Assembly: GCA_003232175.1 (NCBI GenBank)
Contig: QILX01000048.1
Span: 1-6,089 of the forward strand
DNA length: 6,089 bases
Direction: 5' to 3'
Origin: Hyphomicrobiales bacterium
GTDB lineage: Bacteria > Pseudomonadota > Alphaproteobacteria > Rhizobiales > SZUA-8
Under the pieces are notes generated by a model, which was not told the DNA's origin, made no database searches, and saw only the letters and a list, made by a program, of their open reading frames with translations. Shown here one piece after another: positions 1 to 6,089 of the stretch; within the stretch, counting starts at the first letter, position 1, and each line of letters starts with the position of its first letter. The position numbers and the translations under genes are program-made.

Positions 1-144
1 GCAGTGTCGTCAAACGGTATCGAGCTGATCGACCGGGAGTTCATCTCGGCGATTAAAGAGGGCCGCGAGCCCAACGCCTCCGTTGCTCAATGTCTTGATG
101 CGATGAGGACTTTGGACCGGATCGAAAAGAGTATGAGCGTTTGA
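1..144 (+). CDS. Gfo/Idh/MocA-family oxidoreductase, C-terminal end (5' part outside window)
   Basis: Only the last 47 codons are present, read in frame from base 1 to a TGA at 142-144. The peptide has the typical tail of NAD(P)-dependent oxidoreductases of the Gfo/Idh/MocA family: a stretch reading REFISAIKEGREPNASVAQ, then an LDAMRTLDRIEKS helix before the end. In family members this segment belongs to the C-terminal alpha/beta domain, which shapes the substrate site and oligomer contact; the Rossmann domain and the catalytic lysine would lie upstream, off the window. These enzymes oxidise or reduce sugars, inositols and related polyols, but the substrate cannot be told from this tail. It is the only plus-strand gene here and converges on the minus-strand cluster, so it belongs to a different transcription unit. 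Family assignment is fairly firm; function is open. Confidence 0.8.
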   Translation, partial: AVSSNGIELIDREFISAIKEGREPNASVAQCLDAMRTLDRIEKSMSV

Positions 145-163
145 ACCACGGCGCGACCTTCGT

Positions 164-697
164 TCAGCCTTTAAACCCGCCTTCTGACAGATAGGCCAGT
201 TCCTCTTCGGTGGATTTGCGGCCAAGGATGACATTGCGGTGGGGAAAGCGCCCGAAACGCGCAATGATATCGGCATGATGCCGGGCGTATTTATTGTGCT
301 CTTCATCATCGCAATTTTTACAAAGATCCAGCGACCGGGTCTGAACGTCGCGATCTTCGGAGTGCATGTAGACCATGTAGAAGAACCGCTTCTGCTCTTG
401 TGACAATTGGGTGTCAAAACCCCTGGCGACCGCCGCCTCGGCAATGGCCAGCGCCTTGGCGTCGTTGGCCCAGGTTTCGGGTTTGCCGCGGTTAAGATTG
501 CGGGTGAACTGGTCCAGAAGCAGCACCAGCGCCAGGGCGCCCCGGGCAGTTCCGCTCCAGTCATCGATTTTGCCAGCCGCGGCTGCGTCCACCGTATTCG
601 CAAATCGCGCTCTGACGGTCTCATCGAAGGTTTCGCTGGTTTTAAACCAATTCTTGGGCCCAGCCTCAAACCAGAACGCGATCACGTCCTCAGGCAT
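164..697 (-). CDS. DUF924 family protein
   Basis: A 177-residue protein of the DUF924 family, whose biochemical role is not established. Family landmarks in order: an N-terminal VIAFWF (5-10) followed by a WF pair (17-18), the core LLLDQFTRNLNRG (about 59-71), FYMVYMHSED (106-115), and the C-terminal FGRFPHRNVILGR (148-160) with STEEELAYL after it. Length fits a complete family member. No signal peptide or membrane segment is seen, so it is probably cytoplasmic. The ATG at 695-697 was chosen because the protein homology begins there (MPEDVIAFWF) and a GGGGA lies four bases upstream. An earlier in-frame ATG at 745 would add 16 unconserved residues and overlap the acyl-CoA synthetase gene. It is the last gene of the cluster, 11 bases after the synthetase stop, and its stop sits 19 bases from that of the convergent oxidoreductase. 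Identification is firm; function unknown. Confidence 0.88.
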   Translation of the reverse strand: MPEDVIAFWFEAGPKNWFKTSETFDETVRARFANTVDAAAAGKIDDWSGTARGALALVLLLDQFTRNLNRGKPETWANDAKALAIAEAAVARGFDTQLSQEQKRFFYMVYMHSEDRDVQTRSLDLCKNCDDEEHNKYARHHADIIARFGRFPHRNVILGRKSTEEELAYLSEGGFKG

Positions 698-708
698 GGT
701 GTCCCCGG

Positions 709-2508
709 TCACAGCTTGACCTTTCCCGAACCGATATCGGCGCAAATTTCCGGCGTCATGGTTTCAAACGCCCCGCCATCGGCTTGAGAAAAAAACACCC
801 GATCACCGCCCTTGACGGGGTCAAAACCATCGGTCACCAGGGTGACCTTGCTCTGTTTGAAGGTGCCGGTAATTTCCAACTGCGGCAGAACACGCACGAA
901 TCTTGGCCTTGCATACGCGGGCAATCGTTGCGCCAGAAATTCGGGCAATCCGGCAAACTCAATTCCGCCATCCGCCGGGACAATGGCCGCCATGCCCGCC
1001 CGCCCGTCATGGCCGGGCACCGCGACCCCGTAGACATTGGCGTGGGCGACACCGGGGTAGCCCGAAAGCACTTCGGCCACCTCGGTGGTTGAAACGTTTT
1101 CGCCCTTCCAGCGGAAGGTGTCGCCGATGCGGTCGACAAAATAGAAATAGCCCGACCGGTCGCGGCGCATCAAATCACCGGTGCGGAACCAGGCATCGCC
1201 TTTGGTAAAGACGTCCTGCAGCACCTTGCTTCTGGTGGCGCGGCTGTCGGCGTAACCGTCAAACCGGCTGGTCGGAGCGGTGGTGCCGGTGCGCACCTCG
1301 CCGATCACCTCGCCAATTTCATCGGGGTCGCAGATCTGGCAGTGGCCATCGGGTCCGCGCGCCGGCTCGCCGGTTTCCATATCAAAGCGCACCACTTCGG
1401 TATGGAACAGCGGTTTGGCCCAGAACGGAATGCGCCCCACCGAGCCCACCTTGCCCTCATGGTTGACGAGGACGACATTGCCTTCGGTGGCGCCATAAAA
1501 TTCGATGACGCGCGGCAGGGCAAAGCGGCGTTGGAACTCCTCCCAGATGTCGGGGCGCAAACCATTGCCGCAGCACAGGCGGATGTTGTGGGCGCGCTCA
1601 TGACCGCTGGCCGGTGCATTGAGCAGATATCGGCACAGCTCGCCGATATACTGGAACATAGTCGCTTCATATTTGACACAATCACTCCAGAACGAGCTGG
1701 CGGAAAATTGCGTTCTGATGATTGTCGTGCCACCGACCGTCAGCGCCGCTCCCGCCGCCAGAAGACCACCGGAGGAATGATAAAGCGGCAGGGTCACATA
1801 CATCCGGTCGGTTTTCCTCGCGCCCATGACAGCGGAAAACCCGTTCATGATCGCCAGCACCCGGTAATGGGAGATGGTCGCCGCCTTGGGCAGGCCAGTG
1901 GTACCGCTGGTAAATATATAGAGGCACGGGTCGTCAATGGTGAGGTCAGGGCGTTCCTCTTCGGACAGAGGTGTTGATGTCACGGCCTCAAGACCGGCAT
2001 TCAGGTCGGACTCAGACGTCGCACCGCCTTCAATCCAGATATCGGGGCAAGGATCAAGCTGGCTTCTCACGGTCTCAAAGGCCGGCGCCATCTCGGCGCC
2101 CAGTATGACCAGTTTGGGCTCCACGATCTTGTAGGAATGGGCCAGGCTGGCGCCGATCTGGTTGGTGTTGATCAGCGCCACCACCGCGCCGGCGCGGGTA
2201 AGGCCGATCCACGCCACCATGAATTCGGGCCGGTTGCCCATATGCAGCGCCACGACATCGCCCTTGCCGATGCCTTGCGCCATGGCCCAGCGGGCGTATC
2301 GGTTGGCGCGGGCGTCAAGATCGTTGAAGGTCAGAACGGTCTGGCCCTGGATGAGGGCCTCGTTTGTACCATGGCGGCGCGCCAGATCGGCGATCTGATC
2401 GCCCAGCATGCGCCGCGGCCGTTTGAGGATGGGGATAAGGCGCATGAACATGCGCACCGTGCCGGTGACGCTGCGCCACTCGCCCGTAATTCGCGCAAAA
2501 ATGGACAA
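709..2508 (-). CDS. Long-chain acyl-CoA synthetase (FATP/VLACS type)
   Basis: An adenylate-forming enzyme of 600 residues that activates fatty acids with ATP and CoA (acyl-AMP intermediate) for beta-oxidation or lipid synthesis. Numbered from the TTG start, it shows the ATP-binding loop YIFTSGTTGLPK (197-208), the adenine-pocket motif FYGATEGN (337-344), WFRTGDL with the ribose-binding Asp (440-446), and VDRIGDTFRWKGENVST (458-474). That last form is the signature of the FATP/very-long-chain acyl-CoA synthetase branch rather than of classical FadD. A C-terminal TGTFKQSK (547-554) supplies the catalytic lysine. The start is called at TTG 2506-2508 because an AGGGGG lies six bases upstream and the resulting N-terminus (SIFARITGEW...) suits the family. 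An ATG at 2556 is in frame but lies inside moeA with no family support. The gene follows moeA after 10 bases. Chain-length preference cannot be read from sequence, so no gene symbol is given. Confidence 0.92.
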   Translation of the reverse strand: MSIFARITGEWRSVTGTVRMFMRLIPILKRPRRMLGDQIADLARRHGTNEALIQGQTVLTFNDLDARANRYARWAMAQGIGKGDVVALHMGNRPEFMVAWIGLTRAGAVVALINTNQIGASLAHSYKIVEPKLVILGAEMAPAFETVRSQLDPCPDIWIEGGATSESDLNAGLEAVTSTPLSEEERPDLTIDDPCLYIFTSGTTGLPKAATISHYRVLAIMNGFSAVMGARKTDRMYVTLPLYHSSGGLLAAGAALTVGGTTIIRTQFSASSFWSDCVKYEATMFQYIGELCRYLLNAPASGHERAHNIRLCCGNGLRPDIWEEFQRRFALPRVIEFYGATEGNVVLVNHEGKVGSVGRIPFWAKPLFHTEVVRFDMETGEPARGPDGHCQICDPDEIGEVIGEVRTGTTAPTSRFDGYADSRATRSKVLQDVFTKGDAWFRTGDLMRRDRSGYFYFVDRIGDTFRWKGENVSTTEVAEVLSGYPGVAHANVYGVAVPGHDGRAGMAAIVPADGGIEFAGLPEFLAQRLPAYARPRFVRVLPQLEITGTFKQSKVTLVTDGFDPVKGGDRVFFSQADGGAFETMTPEICADIGSGKVKL

Positions 2509-2514
2509 TATGTG

Positions 2515-2520
2515 CCCCCT
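2515..2520 (-). promoter_or_regulatory. Ribosome binding site deciding the acyl-CoA synthetase start
   Basis: On the minus strand the bases read AGGGGG, followed by CACATA and then TTG. This is a near-ideal Shine-Dalgarno at six-base spacing and is the main reason for calling the TTG start. Its first two bases are the last two of the moeA TAG stop codon, so a ribosome terminating on moeA is already at the initiation site of the next gene. Confidence 0.65.
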
Positions 2521-3796
2521 AACCCGTTGTGACTCCAAAGCCGCTGAACGGAACAAAGGCTACCATGTCGCCGTGCGCCACAGAAGTCACCTCTTCGGGG
2601 ATTTCGATAAGGCCGGTGGCACCACGTAAGGAGGAGATGAGCCCCGAGCCGTCGCGGGGGTATTTTTCAGCCCACAGCCGACCACCAGTCATAGCCGAGA
2701 ATCCACGTAAGAATTCCCGCCGGTCGGGTTTTTTGGCGCGGATTTCGAAGGCTGCCGGGAGGGCATACCGGTCCGGTTCCCTGACCACGCCGCCGCCAAG
2801 CCGGGCCATCATCGGCAGGACGTAGAGCAGAAAACACACCATCACCGCCACTGGGTTTCCCGGCAGCGCCATCACCACCGCCTCGCCGATAGCGCCAAAG
2901 CCCATGGGTCGACCCGGTTTGATGGCAATCTGCCAGCCATGCAGCTGGCCCAGTTCATCGACCGCCTTGACCAGATGGTCCTCCTCGCCCCGGCTGGCGC
3001 CGCCTGAACTCAATATGACATCGTAATTTGCCGCAGCTTCAGACAATACGGCCCGCACGGCGTCGGCCCGGTCGGGCAGGATGCCCAGATCGGTGACGTC
3101 AACCGGCAGACCTTGCATCAGACCACCGAGGAGGAAGCAGTTGGCGTCATAGACCTGGCCCTCGCCTAGGCTTTGACCTGGCCGCCTGAGTTCATCGCCG
3201 GTTGAGACCATGGCGATGCGCAAAGGGGCATGGACCAGGACTTCGGCGCAGCCCACCGACGCCAGCGCGCCCAGGTCCTGGGGCCGAAGCCTCTGGCCGG
3301 GCGCGACGATGTCCTCACCCTTGGCAACATCCTCGCCGCCTTTACGCACATTTGCGCCGGGTTTCAGGCCATGGGGGATCACCACAAACCCCTCACGGGG
3401 GGTGGAGACATCCTCCTGCATCACCACAGTATCGGCGCCGATGGGTACCGGCGCGCCGGTAAAAATCCGCGCGGCGGACCCCTTGAGGAGCAGTGCGGGC
3501 CGGTCGCCCGCCACCAGACGGGCGGTTACGGCCAATTCTGTTTCACTACCTTCGGAAAGATCGCCGAACTTGAAGGCATAACCATCGACAGCGGCATTAT
3601 CGTTGCCCGGAACATTGCGTGCGGCGCTGATACCGGCGGCGGCGTATCGCCCAGCGGCGGCGGCAAGTCTGACGGTTTGCGTGGGCGCGATTGGCCGGCA
3701 CCGCTCAGCGATCAGCGCCAGGGCCTGGGCATGGGTCAGCCGGTCCTTGTCGTGCAAAAAGCAGTCGTCTAGGGACCGGGGGGCATCTGAAGTCAT
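2519..3796 (-). CDS. moeA: Molybdopterin molybdenumtransferase MoeA
   Basis: A 425-residue MoeA, which inserts molybdate into adenylated molybdopterin to form molybdenum cofactor in the cytoplasm. The N-terminal part carries NVPGNDNAAVDGYAF (61-75), equivalent to the PPFDNSAMDGYA motif, then IFTGAPVPIGADTVVMQED (111-129) and VRKGGEDVAKGE (150-161). The MoCF-binding domain follows with STGDEL (198-203), SSGGASRGEEDH (263-274), IKPGRPMGFG (292-301) and LPGNPVAV (311-318). A C-terminal beta-barrel domain occupies roughly 345-420. Acidic residues matching known functional positions of E. coli MoeA (Asp66, Glu202 and Asp273 here) are kept. SSGGASRG differs from the common TSGGVSVG, a variant I believe is usual in alphaproteobacteria. 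The ATG overlaps the mobB stop as ATGA. No clear Shine-Dalgarno precedes it, so translation is probably coupled to mobB. Length is normal and the gene appears intact. Confidence 0.95.
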   Translation of the reverse strand: MTSDAPRSLDDCFLHDKDRLTHAQALALIAERCRPIAPTQTVRLAAAAGRYAAAGISAARNVPGNDNAAVDGYAFKFGDLSEGSETELAVTARLVAGDRPALLLKGSAARIFTGAPVPIGADTVVMQEDVSTPREGFVVIPHGLKPGANVRKGGEDVAKGEDIVAPGQRLRPQDLGALASVGCAEVLVHAPLRIAMVSTGDELRRPGQSLGEGQVYDANCFLLGGLMQGLPVDVTDLGILPDRADAVRAVLSEAAANYDVILSSGGASRGEEDHLVKAVDELGQLHGWQIAIKPGRPMGFGAIGEAVVMALPGNPVAVMVCFLLYVLPMMARLGGGVVREPDRYALPAAFEIRAKKPDRREFLRGFSAMTGGRLWAEKYPRDGSGLISSLRGATGLIEIPEEVTSVAHGDMVAFVPFSGFGVTTG

Positions 3797-4311
3797 GCGG
3801 TCACATTAAGCTCAAGATAAGCGGCGACAAAATCGGCAATCGCGACCGTGTCATCTATGTCTAGGTCCGGCAGGCCGGGTTCGGGCATCCCATCGCTGGC
3901 CACCGCCACGATATTGGGCACCTCGCCGGCTAGCTTGGACCGGGTCACGGCTTTGCGGCGGACCTCGATTTTGGGGAAATCATGGGTCTTGTACCCTTCG
4001 ATAATGATGATATCGGCAGGTGAAAACTTGGCGACAACTTGCGTGAGCGAGGGTTCGGGCTGCCCTCGCAACTCGGCCATCAGCGCCCAGCGGCCCGATG
4101 ACACGACTGCCACTTCCTGGGCACCCGCCATCCTGTGGCGGTGGCTGTCGCGCCCCGGCTCGTCAATTTCTATATAGTGGTGGGCGTGTTTGACTGTCGC
4201 AACCGCCAGGCCCCGGCGGGTAAATTCAGCCACCAGCCGTTCGACCATCGTCGTCTTGCCGACATGTTTGTACCCGGCAATGCCGATCATCGGTGGGGTT
4301 ACGCCACTCAT
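3793..4311 (-). CDS. mobB: Molybdopterin-guanine dinucleotide biosynthesis adaptor MobB
   Basis: A 172-residue P-loop GTP-binding protein that assists MobA in making the guanine dinucleotide form of molybdenum cofactor; it is helpful rather than strictly required in E. coli. The Walker A motif GYKHVGKTT (13-21) follows a short beta strand (IGIAG), then come VKHAHH (40-45), DEPGRDSHRHRMAGA (50-64) with the family's conserved Asp and His, and a hydrophobic strand ending IIIIEGYK (101-108). All are standard MobB landmarks and the length is normal. The ATG at 4309-4311 forms an ATGA overlap with the mobA stop and has AAGGA five bases upstream. A second ATG at residue 8 would also leave the fold intact but lacks this spacing. 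It sits between mobA and moeA, as expected for a shared pathway. Confidence 0.94.
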   Translation of the reverse strand: MSGVTPPMIGIAGYKHVGKTTMVERLVAEFTRRGLAVATVKHAHHYIEIDEPGRDSHRHRMAGAQEVAVVSSGRWALMAELRGQPEPSLTQVVAKFSPADIIIIEGYKTHDFPKIEVRRKAVTRSKLAGEVPNIVAVASDGMPEPGLPDLDIDDTVAIADFVAAYLELNVTA

Positions 4312-4937
4312 ACCTTTCCTTCCCGCAAACGGGCTTCGGCTTCGGCGATATCTTCAGGGCGGTTGAGGTTGAAAAACGGATCACCATCCGGTGTATCGAA
4401 TTCAACCTCGGCGACACCGTGACGCGCGGTCCAGATATCGACTTTGCGAAGACCTTCAATAGTCACAGCTTCAGCTAAATTATCCAGCAATGACACCGGC
4501 CACAAGCCAAAGACCGGATGGGTCCGCGCCGCCGAAGAGGCAACGGCCAGGGGCGTGCCGGCTTTTTCCGCGCCGGTCATCAGTCGGGACACAAGGTCGG
4601 CCGGGAAAAATGGCGTATCGGTGGCTATGGAGACCATCTGAGTTGCTAGGGGCACATTTTCCACCGTCCATTGCAGACCGGTAAGCACGCCGGCAAGCGG
4701 CCCGGCAAATCCTTCCACGGTATCGGCCACAACCGGCAGACCAAAGCTGGAAAACCGCGCCGGATCGCCATTGGCGTTGATCAGCACCTGCCCCACCTGC
4801 GGTGCGATGCGCGCAATGACATGGGTCAATAGGGGGCGCCCGGCCAGCGGCACCAGACATTTGTCGCCACCGCCCATGCGCCGCGCCTGCCCGCCGGCGA
4901 GCAGCACGGCAACAATGCTGGTGGTGTCCGGGCTCAT
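4308..4937 (-). CDS. mobA: Molybdenum cofactor guanylyltransferase MobA
   Basis: A 209-residue nucleotidyltransferase that joins GMP from GTP to molybdenum cofactor, giving the guanine dinucleotide cofactor used by DMSO-reductase-family enzymes such as formate dehydrogenase. The N-terminal GTP-binding signature LAGGQARRMGGGDK (13-26) is complete and followed by CLVPLAGRPLL. Further landmarks are INANGD (53-58), ADTVEGFAGPLAGV (71-84) and the metal-binding Asp in ATDTPFFP (105-112). HPVFGLWP (140-147) and the C-terminal DPFFNLNRPEDI (186-197) complete the set. The Thr in TDTP stands where many homologues have Cys (CDTP), a tolerable change. The ATG overlaps the fdhD stop as ATGA; only a weak CAGGG lies seven bases upstream, suggesting translational coupling. 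Length and motif set indicate an intact gene. CTP-using relatives (MocA) are less likely given the mobB and fdhD context. Confidence 0.94.
   Translation of the reverse strand: MSPDTTSIVAVLLAGGQARRMGGGDKCLVPLAGRPLLTHVIARIAPQVGQVLINANGDPARFSSFGLPVVADTVEGFAGPLAGVLTGLQWTVENVPLATQMVSIATDTPFFPADLVSRLMTGAEKAGTPLAVASSAARTHPVFGLWPVSLLDNLAEAVTIEGLRKVDIWTARHGVAEVEFDTPDGDPFFNLNRPEDIAEAEARLREGKV
4317..4321 (-). promoter_or_regulatory. Ribosome binding site of mobB
   Basis: The minus strand reads AAGGA followed by AAGGT and then ATG, a five-base spacing. The site lies inside the last codons of mobA and supports the first ATG of mobB over the ATG seven codons later. Among the three ATGA junctions of this operon it is the only one with a clear Shine-Dalgarno. 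Confidence 0.55.
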
Positions 4938-5776
4938 CCGCTGGCCCTGCCCGCTTTCAACGGCGCATCAAACACCACCCGTTCGGCCCCGGACAAAACA
5001 ACAAAACGCTGCCCCCGTGCCCGACCTATGAGGGTCAAACCGACCTCGCGGGCCAGATCAACCCCATATGCGGTAAAACCGGAGCGCGACACCAGGATGG
5101 GGATGCCCATGGCGACGCATTTCAGGATCATCTCCGAGGTCAGCCGCCCGGTAGTGTAGAAAATCTTGTCCGCGGCCTTCACCCCGCGCAAATGCATCCA
5201 GCCGGCGATCTTGTCGACCGCGTTGTGCCGGCCGACATCTTCCATATATGCGGCAATGCGATCTTCTTGCGCCAGAACGCATCCATGAATGGCGCCGGCT
5301 TTGAGATAAAGGCTGGGGATGGTGTTGACCTGATGCAGCAGTGAATAAAGCCAGCTGGTGCGGATCCGTGCCTTTTTATCCAGCCGGACGGCGGAGATAT
5401 TCTCCATCAGATCGCCAAAAGCAGTGCCTTGCGCGCAGCCGGATGTGCGCACGCGTTTTTTCAGCTTGTCCTCATAATCGGTCGCCCGGGCGGTGCGCAC
5501 CACCACGACCTCAAGCTCTTCGTCGACATCGATGGCGGTGATCTCGTCATCGCCAAGCAGCATGTTCTGGTTGAGCAGAAAACCGACCGCCAGAAGGTCG
5601 GGGTGGTCGCCGATCGTCATCATGGTGACGATTTCCTGGGTGTTCAGATAAAGCGTCAAAGCCCGCTCATGCACCACCGAGGTTGAGGTCGCGGCGCCGG
5701 TGTGGTCAATACCCGAGACCTCCCGCGTCAAGGACGGGTCTTCGGGATTGGGCAGGGCCGGGGCACGTGTGGTCAA
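4934..5776 (-). CDS. fdhD: Formate dehydrogenase accessory sulfurtransferase FdhD
   Basis: FdhD carries sulfur from a cysteine desulfurase to the molybdenum cofactor of formate dehydrogenase, a step needed for that enzyme's activity. This 280-residue copy shows SVVHERALTLYLN (33-45), MTIGDHPDLLAVGFLLNQ (53-70), AIHGCVLA (162-169), EDVGRHNAVDKIAG (179-192), TTGRLTSEM (208-216) and IPILVSRSGFTAYGVDLA (225-242), all family hallmarks. The active-site loop reads TSGCAQGT (111-118): Cys114 is present but Gly117 stands where the classical CxxC has its second Cys. Other cysteines are only Cys166 and Cys220. The start is uncertain. TTG at 5774-5776 has no good Shine-Dalgarno; an alternative TTG at 5729-5731 would remove 15 Pro/Ala-rich residues, and the first ATG comes too late (residue 52, inside the conserved fold). 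It lies 17 bases after the dehydrogenase stop and overlaps mobA by four bases. Identification is firm; the exact N-terminus is not. Confidence 0.92.
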   Translation of the reverse strand: MTTRAPALPNPEDPSLTREVSGIDHTGAATSTSVVHERALTLYLNTQEIVTMMTIGDHPDLLAVGFLLNQNMLLGDDEITAIDVDEELEVVVVRTARATDYEDKLKKRVRTSGCAQGTAFGDLMENISAVRLDKKARIRTSWLYSLLHQVNTIPSLYLKAGAIHGCVLAQEDRIAAYMEDVGRHNAVDKIAGWMHLRGVKAADKIFYTTGRLTSEMILKCVAMGIPILVSRSGFTAYGVDLAREVGLTLIGRARGQRFVVLSGAERVVFDAPLKAGRASG

Positions 5777-5793
5777 GGGGACACCGGGTCTGG

Positions 5794-6089
5794 TTACCGC
5801 GTCGGAACCGGCTCGGGCCCGCGATAGTCGTAAAATCCGCGATTGGTTTTACGCCCCAGCCAGCCGGCCTCGACATATTTCACCAAAAGCGGACAGGGCC
5901 GGTATTTGGAATCCGCCAGTCCCTCATAGAGCACCTGCATGATGGACAGGCAAGTATCAAGGCCGATGAAATCCGCCAGTTGCAGCGGCCCCATGGGGTG
6001 GCGTGCCCCAAGGCGCATCGCCGTATCTATGGCGGTGACCGAACCGACGCCCTCATAAAGGGTGTAGACCGCCTCGTTGATCATCGGCA
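5794..6089 (-). CDS. 3-hydroxybutyryl-CoA dehydrogenase, C-terminal part (5' end outside window)
   Basis: The last 97 residues of a 3-hydroxyacyl-CoA dehydrogenase, ending in TAA at 5794-5796; the reading frame stays open to the window edge. The fragment is the helical C-terminal substrate and dimerisation domain, with MINEAVYTLYEGVGS, GARHPMGPLQLADFIGLDT, LADSKYRPCPLLVKYVEAG and GRKTNRGFYDYRG. These are the standard landmarks of the short monofunctional enzymes (about 290 residues) that interconvert acetoacetyl-CoA and 3-hydroxybutyryl-CoA. The NAD-binding Rossmann domain and catalytic His would be upstream, off the window. Such genes serve butyrate, polyhydroxybutyrate or fatty-acid metabolism and are often next to electron-transfer flavoprotein genes, which cannot be checked here. 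It is followed after 17 bases by fdhD on the same strand, so the two are probably cotranscribed. The family is sure; hbd, fadB2 or paaH-like naming is not decided. Confidence 0.9.
   Translation of the reverse strand, partial: PMINEAVYTLYEGVGSVTAIDTAMRLGARHPMGPLQLADFIGLDTCLSIMQVLYEGLADSKYRPCPLLVKYVEAGWLGRKTNRGFYDYRGPEPVPTR

Noticed and set aside
142..166. Short inverted repeat TGAAC...GTTCA spanning the two convergent stop codons, a possible shared bidirectional terminator
   Set aside because: The stem is only five base pairs with a 15-base loop and no T-run on either side; this is within chance expectation.
10..669. Long minus-strand reading frame of 219 codons overlapping the DUF924 gene
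   Set aside because: It is low-complexity, rich in Arg, Pro and Ser, shows no family motifs, and overlaps a clearly conserved gene in another frame as well as the convergent oxidoreductase tail. It is a GC-rich shadow frame.
698..745. Upstream ATG start for the DUF924 protein at 745
   Set aside because: It would add 16 residues without family similarity and overlap the synthetase by 37 bases, while the internal ATG has a ribosome site and matches where the family begins.
1342..1977. 211-codon open frame on the plus strand opposite the acyl-CoA synthetase
   Set aside because: It is antisense to the most conserved part of the synthetase, and its composition mirrors that gene's codon pattern; no independent support.
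2509..2556. ATG at 2556 as start of the acyl-CoA synthetase
   Set aside because: It lies within moeA and adds residues unlike the family; the TTG at 2508 has an AGGGGG at six-base spacing.
3230..3772. 180-codon open frame on the plus strand opposite moeA
   Set aside because: It is fully antisense to a gene with complete conserved motifs and has no recognisable domain; typical open antisense frame in GC-rich DNA.
1..6089. Mobile elements, CRISPR, tRNA or a novel defence-type system
   Set aside because: No direct repeats, inverted ends, transposase or nuclease motifs were seen, and the window is covered end to end by recognisable metabolic genes.

Overview
The window looks like chromosomal DNA from a GC-rich alphaproteobacterium, possibly of the Rhodospirillales type. 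This is an inference from base composition, from the alphaproteobacterial style of the MoeA and FdhD motifs, and from the gene order; nothing in the window fixes the genus. Almost every base is coding. There is no stretch over 300 bases without a gene, and no tRNA, rRNA, mobile element, CRISPR array or convincing terminator was seen.

Layout: at the left edge (1-144, plus strand) lies the C-terminal tail of a Gfo/Idh/MocA-family oxidoreductase. It converges, after only 19 bases, on a long minus-strand gene cluster that fills the rest of the window. In transcription order (right to left) the cluster holds the C-terminal third of a 3-hydroxybutyryl-CoA dehydrogenase (cut by the window edge), fdhD, mobA, mobB, moeA, a FATP/VLACS-type long-chain acyl-CoA synthetase, and a DUF924 protein. 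fdhD/mobA, mobA/mobB and mobB/moeA each overlap by four bases in an ATGA arrangement. The remaining junctions are 10-17 bases, so the cluster very probably forms one operon whose promoter lies off the right edge.

Working together: MoeA inserts molybdate into molybdopterin. MobA, helped by the GTP-binding MobB, adds GMP to make the guanine dinucleotide cofactor. FdhD passes sulfur to that cofactor so that formate dehydrogenase becomes active. The block is therefore a late molybdenum-cofactor maturation module, most likely serving a formate dehydrogenase encoded elsewhere. It is bracketed by two acyl-CoA metabolism genes, one that activates fatty acids and one that acts on 3-hydroxyacyl-CoA. 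The functional reason for that pairing is not visible here.

No undescribed system was found. The points most worth a second look are the FdhD with a single cysteine where the classical enzyme has CxxC, the mix of fatty-acid and molybdenum genes in one operon, and two TTG starts, one of them supported by a strong ribosome binding site fused to the preceding stop codon.
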